From Alitta virens (Eukaryota > Annelida > Polychaeta > Phyllodocida > Nereididae), in assembly GCA_932294295.1 (NCBI GenBank), contig OW028579.1, positions 7,276,370 to 7,340,369 on the forward strand: a DNA stretch of 64,000 nucleotides, given 5' to 3'. The notes beneath the pieces are model-generated. The model was not told the DNA's origin, ran no database searches, and was given only the letters and a program-made list of their open reading frames with translations. The position numbers and the translations under genes were made by a program. This document shows positions 48,401-58,706 of the stretch, piece after piece. The stretch's first letter is position 1. Each line of letters starts with the position of its first letter.

Positions 48401-49383
48401 CCAAACGGTGTACGTGGTGTCATCTCCTGATGTTACCAGTTTTAAAATTAATCATGATATATGACATGATAACACTAGTGTTACAGTGTACATATATATA
48501 TATATATAATTTTATTTGACTACATTTGTAAAATATTGAATAAAAATGTTAAAACTTTTAGGCCTATTCATGATGTTTGCTTTTATTGTAACCTTGTAGG
48601 CCCTTTACATGTTTTTATTCTCACAATAAATGAATTATGAATTACCACAAAAACATAGGCTGCGTGGCAGCTAACCCTCAGCCAAAGGCCATATAGTAGG
48701 CCTAGGCCTACACGGGCGCATAATATATTCAGCCCATACACTTGTTGACGCACTTGCAACAGTGAGTCAACTGAGTTTTTACCCCCTATTTCAGGAAGGC
48801 CAAGGGATATACCCTTATCCCCTGGGTTATGTCAGGGGATGGTCAAATCTCTATAGTCAGTCAGCACCATATTTAACAGTGCCCAGTGTTCATTCAAGAT
48901 GAAACCATGGCTCCATGATCAAACTAAAAAGGTTTCCCACTCTCCCTTATACCACTGTCACTTTCTTTCAATTTCTGAAGTTTTTTTTTTTTCATTGATG
49001 CCAAAGCACCCGTAAATTGATACTGAATCAACATAAATGAACCAGTGATGCTGATGTGCATTGGAGCCCCTCAAAGCAGGCCATTTTAGAACATAATTTT
49101 CTAGGATTAACGAAAGAACTGTCTTCCAGATCTTAGACACAATTGGTTACCTGGGTGCTTAAATTTTAATCATGGGCAAATAAGCGGATTATATTTTCAT
49201 TGTAAACAAACTTCAGTTCAATGCAAATATGTATATATAAAACATAGAGTGAGGAGCCCCACAGTAGGTCACTATTATTAAAGCTAGTAGTCAAATGTAA
49301 GAATTAAGATGAACCAAAGGTATTTAAAAAAAAAAAAGAATATTGTACTAATGCTTTCTGCTATATTTTCACCATAGTCAGTG

Positions 49384-49468
49384 CTCCCTAGCCAGATTCA
49401 AACCTACAACCTAAGTCACCCTTGCATCAGAGTTCCAGACACTAGCACTGAGCTATCTGGTCCAGACC
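49384..49468 (-). repeat. tRNA-like SINE head candidate
   Basis: On the minus strand, GATAGCTCAGTGCTAG (A-box-like) is followed at tRNA spacing by GTAGGTTTGAATCTGG (B-box-like). The acceptor stem is poor, so it is not called as a functional tRNA. Confidence 0.5.
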
Positions 49469-49929
49469 AAACCCCAATGTAAGCAGCCTAGGGTTGATAA
49501 CACAACCCCTGTAGAGACACAGCCATGAAACAATCTATCAGATGTTGCCACTAGTCACTCAACACTCAACAGTCCGGGTCCTAATTACTTTGTAAAATAA
49601 ACACCAGATGGCTAGATGTTAAAGACACCTGTAACTGTATGACCCCAAAGCCACTTTGATACCCCTATATGGCGTAATAATTTATTTGTTTATTAAAATC
49701 TCCATCTCTCCTACTAACCTAGGCAGTATTCAAAGTTTTAGTTAATTGGATAAAGTCCTTGGTTAAAACTTCTAAAAAAAGTTTATAAATTTTTTGGTAT
49801 AATTGAACTTGTAACTAAGGAGTACTACTGCAGTAAAAAGGTAAACACATCATTCGTTCACTGCTCATGCGAGCTATTAATGGAAGACAGATAGATTTAA
49901 GTTTAAAAAAAAACCTTGTATCTAACTAA

Positions 49930-50012
49930 GATCTGATAGCACAGTGGTAAGAGCAGCAATCCATCTGAGTATGGTGACATCAGTTCAAATCCCACTCGGA
50001 GAACTTTTTTTT
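49930..50012 (+). repeat. tRNA-like SINE head candidate
   Basis: TAGCACAGTGGTAAGAGC (A-box-like), then CAGTTCAAATCCCACTC (B-box-like), then a run of nine T resembling a Pol III terminator. Confidence 0.5.
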
Positions 50013-51079
50013 TCATCAAATTGACAATAACATATTTAATACTGCTATCAGACATTGCCATATCTTCTGGTTTTTTTAAATAATTTTCTTGTTATGGAAA
50101 CACACACTTTTCCTATCTGGCCATTTATTTAATGCCCCTGCATTGTAGATCTAATATACATTTGCCTGATATCATGTGCTCTTTTCAAAGCACATTCAGC
50201 ATTCAACAGTCAGAGCATGTCAAGAAAATTACCTTTAACATGACGTTTACTCGACCAATTAAAATAAAAATTTTTACTGATTTTTCATGTTTTCCCTGAT
50301 TTGCAGAGTAAGTAAAAACCTTGAATTTTAAAAGCAGCCTAGAATAACAGACTCAATTTCTGGTATTATATTTCTCAAAATGTTTATTACACAAACATAT
50401 ATACATATATATACAAGCATTTATATCACAACAGTATTCAGTGGCGTAGATACTGGGGGGGGGGGGGCAGATTGCCCAACCTGAAGGGATCATTTTGGGG
50501 AGATCTGAATAAAATGATTGAAAATATATTTAAAGGTGCTTGAAGCCATCTAGTGGTTTAAGCCATCCGATATTTCCCCAAAATTAAAAAAAAATGTTGC
50601 CAATTTTCCCCCAATTTGGCACTATCATAATGTTATTTCCCCCAAAATTTCTCCAATATTACCCTGATATTTCTCCTAGGCCTAACTCACCCCAATGTCC
50701 CCAAATTTTCACGATCTTCCTGATGTTATTAAAATATTCCACTCTTTTGCTGATGTTATTTCTCAAATGTTTACTGTCTAATGCTGATATATCCCCAACT
50801 TTGGCCATCTAATAATGATATTTCCCCAAGATCTTATACTGATATTTCTCTGGGATTTCCCCCCACATAAATTTCAATAACTGATTTCGGTAGGTATCAA
50901 CATAATTTAGGCCAACATGTATGTCATTGTAGTGTCATTAACAGTAGCTTATTTGATATACCGATAATTGGTCCGAAGTTAACAGTGAATTTTGTGATTT
51001 TATTTGCAACGAGCTATGCCCGATTTGGGGAAAATTCTGAGCTTCTGTTGATGTTTTAGGCAAATTTAGATGACATTCC

Positions 51080-51265
51080 ACGCATAACTGCACGTGCAGT
51101 CTGAGATGCATATGCACATTAGTTGCATATGTGCAATGTGCAGTGTAGGCTGCATATGCCATTGGTGGCTGCATGTGCAAGTGGAGACTGCATGTGCCAA
51201 TTGTACTGCATGTGTCAATGCCATTGCATGTGCAATTCCACTGCATGTGCACACATGCATGCCAT
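51080..51265 (+). repeat. Degenerate TGCATGTGCA minisatellite
   Basis: About ten imperfect copies of CTGCATGTGCAAxTG-type units, ending 87 bp before copy B of the LTR element. Confidence 0.7.
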
Positions 51266-51351
51266 TTTTTAGGAAATTATATATTCCTCGACAAACACCT
51301 ACCAACAAAACATATAAAGTATAATAAGTATCCATAAAAAGACATTGGATC

Positions 51352-51567
51352 TGTGATGACCCCAGGTCACTGACCTTACCAGGTCAGTGACCGACTTTGA
51401 CGTGCACTGGGTGACCCGGACCAAGTGATCACGGGGTCTTGGCGGGAATACACCCAGACCGCGTCAGTAGCTGAAGAAGCAGAGGATAGGCAGGCTGTGC
51501 GGCGGGGCAGGGCAAATAAACTTTAAAACTGGAATATTAACGCTTTGTCTTCATTGGGAACCTTACA
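51352..51567 (+). repeat. 5' LTR of copy B
   Basis: 216 bp, TGTGATGACC...CCTTACA. Two IR-1 palindromes lie at 51364-51376 and 51381-51392, and AATAAA at 51515-51520. Confidence 0.95.
51364..51392 (+). promoter_or_regulatory. Double IR-1 nuclear-receptor-type motif in the LTR
   Basis: AGGTCACTGACCT is a perfect inverted repeat of AGGTCA with a 1-bp spacer. It is followed 4 bp later by AGGTCAGTGACC, a second IR-1 with one base missing from a perfect match. IR-1 of AGGTCA is the layout bound by ecdysone receptor/USP (FXR/RXR in vertebrates). The whole block can also form an 11-bp stem-loop. The function is inferred from the motif only. Confidence 0.5.
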
Positions 51568-51570
51568 AAT

Positions 51571-51588
51571 TGGCGCCCGATGTGGGAC
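51571..51588 (+). other. Primer-binding site (tRNA-Lys type), copy B
   Basis: TGGCGCCCGATGTGGGAC, 3 nt after the LTR and identical to that of copy A. Confidence 0.82.
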
Positions 51589-51674
51589 TTGAAGAATCGA
51601 TTGTAGGGTTCCCCAATGGATGGAAGACATGGATGACGCATGGACATGGACGTAAAGAACTTTTTGAACAAAAA

Positions 51675-51818
51675 ATGACTTTACGACAGCCACGCTGGAT
51701 AAAGGCGTTAGCGACCGCGTGGTTTAGTCAGTTGCAGTGGAGCATAGGAACCGTCAGCATCTACATTGAGCTTCAGCGTTGCAACTTGAAACTTCAGACT
51801 ACACATATCTACAGTTAA
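51675..51818 (+). other. Leader small ORF, copy B
   Basis: A 47-codon ORF from ATG to a stop 56 bp before gag. It matches the leader ORF of copy A in frame, start and stop, with a 9-nt length difference. Confidence 0.3.
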
Positions 51819-51874
51819 GTAGAATTCACGCTACAATACTCTATCTTATTTAGTGTGTTTTGGCCCCACGTACA

Positions 51875-53263
51875 ATGCCTGCAAAGTTACGTAGAAGACC
51901 TGACTTGGCTGCAGCCGAAACGAGTGAGCCCGCATCGACTCCGGTGCCGGGCCCCTCGCAAACGGCGGACGAGTCGGTTCTACGCACTTCAACTAGGAGT
52001 AAAGTTGTGCGAACGCCGGGACGCCCTCGTAGACGAGAGGCCCCGGCGGATAGGACTCCAAGTCCTGGACTCGCAGTAACGAGCCAGGAAGGTAGGCGGA
52101 TGACCGGCGATCGAGGGAACCGAAAGGAACCCTCGCCAGCTGAGTATGAATCGAATGATTCCTCCGCGTCTACGCCTGTTTCCTCGCCCGAAGGGCGGCC
52201 CTCCGTCGTTGAGCGTGCGGAACCACGTGGCTCGGCCCGGGCTGTCATGGCGGCCGACAGTACTCCGCAAAGGAGTCTGGGTTCCTCGAGGTACAGGCGG
52301 AGAAAAGAAGCTATTCCTCCAAAATATGACGGCCAGGGCACGGCCTTCATAGACCATTTAGACGAATTCACTCGGGTCGCCACTTTCAACAAGTGGACGG
52401 ACGAGGAGAAGTGTTTTCATCTTTGGACCAGCGTCACTGGTCAAGCTAAGCTGAAAATGCGGCCCTTAACTTATCAGGACGATTGGAGGGAGATGGTGAG
52501 CCAGTTGACGGCCCTGTTCTGCTCCAATCGTGCCCTAGATGCGTACAGAAATAAATGGTTTAATGCGAAGCGGGGCCCAGAGATGGACCTCGAAACGTAT
52601 GGGTTATTTTTGTTGGATCTCTCTCGGAAAGCGAATCCCGCTTCCACCCCCGCCGAGCAGGAACGCTTTGCAAAAGAGCGCTTCATGGAAACGGCTGGTT
52701 CCACGAGTATGAGATTTTGGTTGGCGGCTTTAAAGCCACCCACACTGCAAGAAGCCATAGATTTGGCGGTGCAGTATGAAGCAGCGTACGAGGCCACGAA
52801 AACGAGCAAGCCTGACGTCGGGCCAGCTGGCGCTGTCGCCTTGCCAATAATACAGCCCGAGGCTTCCGTGGCTGCTACTGCTTCAGCGTCTATACGTGGT
52901 GGCCCGCCTTCTGAACAAGAGGGAGCAATCACGAGGCAGGATCTGAAGGATCTAGTTTATTCGATAATGGGCGAGGTAATGGCCAAGGAATCTAAGGGGA
53001 AGGTTTACAGCAATACTCGCCGGCAGGAGCAAGATTATTCACCTGAATCACGGAGATGCTACCGGTGCAAAAAGACCGGACATCTCCGCAGGAATTGCCC
53101 CCAACGTCGGGCCGATGATGATCGCTCATCGAGGCGAGCGCCCAGCAAGGACAGGGAGCACCGATCGAGTAAACACGGTGATAAACGGTCCAAAGGGCGG
53201 AGCGATCAGGGTAAAAAGGGGGGCAAGGATAAAAGGGAGAGAAAACATTCGGAAAACGAGTGA
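51875..53263 (+). CDS. gag: Gag polyprotein, copy B (462 aa)
   Basis: The first ATG, at 51875, is used; an upstream TTG at 51860 is not needed. It has a basic disordered N-terminus (1-146), a capsid-like core (about 148-330) and a CCHC knuckle at C395, C398, H403 and C408, followed by a basic tail. The stop is TGA at 53261-53263, preceded by GGAAAAC at 53251-53257. No interruption. Confidence 0.94.
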   Translation: MPAKLRRRPDLAAAETSEPASTPVPGPSQTADESVLRTSTRSKVVRTPGRPRRREAPADRTPSPGLAVTSQEGRRMTGDRGNRKEPSPAEYESNDSSASTPVSSPEGRPSVVERAEPRGSARAVMAADSTPQRSLGSSRYRRRKEAIPPKYDGQGTAFIDHLDEFTRVATFNKWTDEEKCFHLWTSVTGQAKLKMRPLTYQDDWREMVSQLTALFCSNRALDAYRNKWFNAKRGPEMDLETYGLFLLDLSRKANPASTPAEQERFAKERFMETAGSTSMRFWLAALKPPTLQEAIDLAVQYEAAYEATKTSKPDVGPAGAVALPIIQPEASVAATASASIRGGPPSEQEGAITRQDLKDLVYSIMGEVMAKESKGKVYSNTRRQEQDYSPESRRCYRCKKTGHLRRNCPQRRADDDRSSRRAPSKDREHRSSKHGDKRSKGRSDQGKKGGKDKRERKHSENE

Positions 53264-56200
53264 GGGTGGAGGAAGTATCCGTCCCGGATCCTTCACCTGC
53301 TGAAAAAGCAGCCCCTCAGCCTCCAGAATGTTGGGAAGGGGTAAAAGTGGGACAGCACTGGCCTAGACATGTGGCCATGCAGAATTCGAGTGCATCCTGG
53401 TATATTACGATTAGTGTAGGAACACGTCACGTGGACCTCCTGATCGATACTGGTGCGCAGGTATCTCTGCTGAGCAAGCAAGAGTATGACGAGATACCGG
53501 GTGCGAATCGAGAGAAGTTAAGACCTGTGGAAGGCAAAATCTCGGCTGCCAATGGCGGACCCATTAATATTTATGGCAAGGTGGAGCTCACTCTCTGTTT
53601 AGAGAGAATGCTTTATCCTTGTGAATTTTTGGTAGCGGATATCGGAGGTCTCCCTGGTTTATTAGGGATGGATTTCTTGAAGAGACACGGTGCATTGTTA
53701 ATGTGTTCAGTAGGGATGCTGAGACTGGGAGGCGTTGACATTGCGTGTATAGAAGGTCGCCCTGGAAAAACAGGCCGAGCAATTATACACGAAGACGTCC
53801 ACATACCAGCTCGCCACGTGTCGCAGGTCTCAGTCAATTTGGTATCCTGGGGCGTATCTAACGGGGGCGACCTCGTATTCGAGTCGTTGCCCACGGTTTG
53901 CCAGGATCTGCACATAATGATACCTAGAGGGCTATTGAAATCTCAATGCTCTGGGGCTCACGTGTGGATAGCCAATCCCACGACTGAGAGTGTTCATATC
54001 GCAAAAGGTCAAGTGGTAGGTCAATTGAGCGAAGTCGAAAAAGTGGATTCACCGAAAACGGTGCATGCTGCTGAGGTCAATCATGAACTCAAGCGGAAGA
54101 ACACTGAAACACGACTGCCTGTTCATTTGCAGCCTCTTTTGGACGAAACTGACGATCTGACAGCAGATCAAAGGTCCGAGCTCAAAAAGGTCTTGATGGA
54201 GTATGAACATTGTTTTGAGGGAGGTAAATACGGGCTGGGACGTACGAGTCAAGCCACGCACAAGATTGATACGGGTGACAATCGGCCTTTCAAAGTGCCG
54301 GCCCGGAGATTAGGGTAGGCTCAAAGCAGGGCGCTGTCGGATGAGGTGGATAAGATGCTGAGACTCGAAGTGATCGAGCCCAGTAATAGCCCCTGGTCTA
54401 GCCCCCCTGTGTTGGTTAGAAAGAAAGATGGAACTTTCAGGTTTTGTGTGGACTATAGGAAATTGAATTCGTGCACTAAAAAGGATGCTTATCCTTTGCC
54501 ACGCATTGATGACTGTCTAGACACTTTGTCAGGGGCAAAATGGTTTTGTACCCTGGACCTGTCGTCTGGCTATTGGCAAATAGCCATGGATGACAGAGAC
54601 AAAGAGAAAACCGCATTCACTGCTCCAAGAGGACATTTTCACTTCACAGTGATGCCCTTTGGTGTTACAAATGGACCAGCTACACTGGAACGTTTGATGG
54701 AGCTAGTGTTAGGAGGATTGGACCTGTCCACTTGTCTATGCTACATGGATGATATAGTGGTACAGGGCTCCACATTCCAGAAGTGTCTAGGTAACTTGAT
54801 AGTTGTACTGAAACGCATTAGCCAGGCTGGGCTAAGGCTAAAAGCTAGCAAATGCGAGTTATTTAAGAGCGAGGTCTCCTTTCTGGGGCATGTGGTTTGT
54901 AGAGAGGTAGTCAAACCAGATCCTAAAAAGATAAAGGCGGTGCGAGAGTGGCCAGAACCCACCACAGTACAGGAGGTGCGCTGCTTTGTAGGATTCGCAT
55001 CGTACTATAGGAAGTATGTGCGGGATTTTGCTGGACTAGCAGCACCACTACATGCTCTTACAGCGTACCAGGCCGTCTTTAAGTGGGATGAGACATGCAG
55101 AAACGCTTTTAAAAGGTTAATCAGGGCCCTCACGACTGCACCAATACTGGTGCTACCGCGTGAAGGGTGCCCTGTCATCCTGGACACAGAAGCCTCTGAT
55201 CTTGCGATAGGAGGTGTATTGTCGCAAATTATTGAGGGAGAGGAGCGCGTAGTTGCCTACGCCTCGCAATGTCTGTCTTCGTCGCAAAAGCATTATTGCA
55301 CTACGTACAAGGAATTGCTAGCTGTGGTCAGAATGGCGAAAATATTTCGGCCCTACTTGTATGGACAGGATTCAGTGCGTTTGCGCACTGATCATCGTGC
55401 TTTAGTGTGGTTGCAGAACTTTAAAGATGCAGAAGGAATGTTGGCGAGATGGATAGCTTCTTTGACCGAATACAACTTTGTAATCTAAAACAGAGAAGGC
55501 AAGAAACACGCTAACGCAGATGGCTGCTCACGCATCCCCGTGAGAGCTTGTAAGCGCCAGGAATGTCCTGACCAAGGTCATGGCCAGAATGGTGACCTTG
55601 TGGCTTCCATCACGCAGTGGAACCAAGTACGAGGCTTCCGCACGATTACGTGTGGACAGCCTCGGCCGGCGACTGGAATCGGCTCAGGAGAAGCCGAGGA
55701 ACCCCAGGTGCGAGTGTATGTGGCAGAGGCAGGAGAAACGGCAGGAGAAACGGCTGGAGAAACGGCAGGAGAAATAGCTGGAGACGGAAACGAAAGATCT
55801 GTGGATCCAAACTGGATAGAGTCTTTCACCTTGGAGGAAATACGGTGTGCTCAGGGCCAGGATATGGCCCTAGCGACCGCCAAGACGTGGCTAGATGCTG
55901 GACAGCGCCCGCCGTATCACGATATTGTCACGCACTCGGCCCAGGTGCGAAATATATGGGCCCAGTTCTATTGCTTGGAACTGAGGCGAGGCATCGTGTA
56001 TCGAAGCCACAAGCTGCCTACAGGTGAATTGGTCAAGCAAATAGTGGCCCCAGCAAGCATCAGACGCAGCATCTTCAACCAGCTTCATACGTCTCGTCTT
56101 GGTGGCCATATGGGGATTAACAGCCTCATATCCAAGCTGAGACGGAGGTTCTATTGGCCTGGCTACAAGGAAGACGTGATACGATGGATAGGTTGGTGCG

Positions 56201-57543
56201 ATGTGTGTCAGAAGCGGAAACAGGGTGGCCTGAAAAAGGCTCCCCTGCATCAGGTGCCAGTGGGGATGCCGATGGAAAGAATAGCCATTGACATAATGGG
56301 ACCATTGCCTGTCACGAAGTCCAATAACAAGTATATAGTAGTCGTGGCCGACTACTTTACTAAGTGGACAGAAGCCTTCGCTCTTCCTAATCAAGAGGCT
56401 TATACGGTGGCTGATTGCTTGGTGACCAACGTGATTTTGCGATTTGGGGCTCCCTATCACTTGCATAGTGACCAAGGGACTAATTTCGAATCGAAATTAT
56501 TCCAAGAAATGTGCAAAATCTTGGGGATTAATAAGACCAGAACGACGGCTTATCATCCCCAAAGCGATGGGCTGGTGGAACGCTTCAATAGGTCATTGGG
56601 TGATATGCTATCGAAGTTGGTGAATGACAGGAGGGATGACTGGGACGACATGCTCCCCTACGTGATGTGTGCCTATCGGGCTACGCCCCATAGATCCACA
56701 GATATCACGCCAAATAGAATGATGTTGGGCAGGGAGGCGATGCTCCCTGTAGATCTGATGTATGGCCACGCTCTTCAACATAAGCACCACTGTCCAGTGG
56801 AATATGTGGAGTGGATACGTGAAGCCATGGAAGAGTCCTTTGAAAAGTGCAGGACTCAGATGAGGAGAGCAGCCCAGAGGCAGGCGAAGCACTATAACAG
56901 GTTGGCGACAGAACAGTCATTCCATATTGGAGACTGGGTCTTATTGTTTTATCCGCCCCTGGCTAAACAGAAACTGGCCCTGAAGTTTCTGGGACCCTAC
57001 AAAATCACTCGGAAAATGGGAGAGGTCAACTATGAGATTGAGGCCCCAGCCACTGGAAAGAAACGCATCGTCCACATCAATCAGCTCAAGATGTACTTAG
57101 CTGAGGTGACTCCAGACGACATGATCCGGATCCCTGACATTCCAGCAGACGATCCGTATTTGGACCCATCATTGTATGAGGACGGAGCAAGTGCGATCCC
57201 CCTAGACGAGGGGCGGGATCCGCCCTTGCCCGGAGAATTGAGTAGTGACGCAGCACAGCTTTGGTCTGGGCGGCCAGAGCGGGGCGGAGCTGCGGGGACA
57301 GGAGGACATAGGGGGCACGGCTTGCAAACACGCGGTCCCCTGGACACGAGAAGGTTGGCAGATTCGAGTTCGAATCTGGATACAGCTCCTTTTCTGGACT
57401 TGGAGCTGTCCTCAGCTCTTTTTCCGAACTTGGAGCTGCCCTCAGCTCCTTCTCGGGAATTGGATCCGGAAGCGGCTCCATTTCTACCAGGTAGGCTGAG
57501 GAAGCCACCTGATAGGTTAGGCCACAATGTAGGTTACCAGTGA
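53233..57543 (+). pseudogene. pol: Pol polyprotein, copy B (two nonsense codons)
   Basis: The same domain order as copy A: protease DTGA, RT with YMDD, RNase H, integrase HHCC and DDE, and GPY. It is broken by an in-frame TAG at 54316-54318, between protease and RT (a Trp codon in copy A), and a TAA at 55486-55488, at the RNase H-to-integrase junction (a Glu codon in copy A). The resulting open pieces end at 54318, 55488 and 57543. A 12-bp repeat coding Gly-Glu-Thr-Ala near 55736-55790 has more units than in copy A. No frameshift was seen. Confidence 0.93.
53251..53257 (+). promoter_or_regulatory. Candidate -1 ribosomal frameshift site (GGAAAAC)
   Basis: In gag frame this reads G-GAA-AAC, four nucleotides before the gag stop. 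The pol frame (-1) is open from 53233, so a shift here enters pol. The same heptamer in the same register occurs in copy A (5165-5171), although the stop codons differ (TGA versus TAA). Both tRNAs can re-pair after slipping, with one wobble pair. No downstream structure was evaluated. Confidence 0.55.
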
Positions 57544-58706
57544 CTTTAAGATTCTGGTTCCTGCATATCAGAGGGAAATAGCACTTATTGCTTGACTTCT
57601 GGCACTTTGTTTTTGAGAATCTAGTGTTAACACGATTATGCAATAAATACCAATTGTAGCTTCATTTAGACAATATATAGTTTGACTTTACTTAGTTTTC
57701 CCCATGCACATGATTTTTATTTATTTTTATTAAGGATTCTCTCAAACACGTGGTAAATGTCGACATTTTAAAGAGGTGCGTCGCTGCAGTCACTATCTAG
57801 TGATTGGACATTTCGTGTACCTGACTCTCGTGGACGGAACACGTGGTCGTGTCCTGTAGAGTGGGTTTTTAGACGTGCCACCCAAATGGTCACTACAGTG
57901 CAGCCCTTTTTGAATAAAAAAAAAAAAAGAGGGAGGAATACTGCAAAGGTAGAATTTGGGCACTGCTGGTTAAAAGCAGGGGCAAAACACGAAATTAGGT
58001 AATAAGAATGGGTAAAATGCCTCATAACACTGAAAATATCAGGAAAATAACTTAATTGGCAAGAATTAAGGGCTGTAGTGGTTATGGAAATGTTTAAATC
58101 CCATGGTAAACTTTGTGTGGCTAGTTGGGTAATCTGGATAGGTCAGCAAATGGATATAAATTGCTAGACTATGGTTACAGCGATAAATGGTTGTTTTCTC
58201 GGGGTATTGTGATAAAATGATAAGGAATTGGCTATTTAGTCATCATGGAACGTGAAACGTTCCTGATGGTTTGTTTTATTTGGCTCATAGAAGTTGCTAA
58301 ATGTCACATTTAGCAACTAGGAAATTCTCACTTTCTGTGTCTCTTGAAACTGTGTCACTGATTCCAGTGACCTGCATTCATGGAAAATTTCCACTGGGGG
58401 AAAAGGTCAACCAGGTTCGAAATTCGAACAGGCACCCCTTTGTACTAATTTTGTCATTTTTGGTGCAGTCCTCAATTAAGAAATTTTATGAGGGGGGGGG
58501 GATGAAGGGTCAACTGGTCAACAAGGTGATTAGAGTCACATGACCTGTGATTCTGGTCACCTGACCTGTCACATGACTAAGAAAGTGCGGCAAAAAGCTG
58601 GAGAGAGTGGAGCGCCCTGTCTCACACCTTCTGAAACCAGCAAGGAGAATACACCTAGCCAGTCAGAATTTCGAGAATACAACCACGCGACTTTTCACAT
58701 ATAAGG
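57544..58706 (+). other. Spacer between pol and the third ORF, copy B
   Basis: 1.16 kb without a credible ORF. It contains GGAACGT-GAA-ACGTTCC (58247-58263), a perfect 12-bp stem with a 3-nt loop (58292-58318, arms AGTTGCTAAATG/CATTTAGCAACT), a poly-A run near 57918 and a poly-G run near 58491. The left part aligns with 1-902 of copy A in reverse. Confidence 0.75.

Larger units (their letters stand above)
47290..51347. other. Intergenic region, repeat-rich
   Basis: No gene was recognised. It holds the TUBGCP3 promoter region, two clusters of GCCGAATTCAC motifs (47628-47705, 48288-48400), a local duplication (48000-48260), tRNA-like repeats at 49384-49468 and 49930-50012, a poly-G run near 50456, a degenerate TGATATTTCCCCAA array (50570-50870) and a TGCATGTGCA array (51080-51265). 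Confidence 0.6.

Noticed and set aside
49930..50012. Functional tRNA gene
   Set aside because: A-box, B-box and T-run are present, but the acceptor arm does not pair well; better called a SINE-like tRNA derivative.
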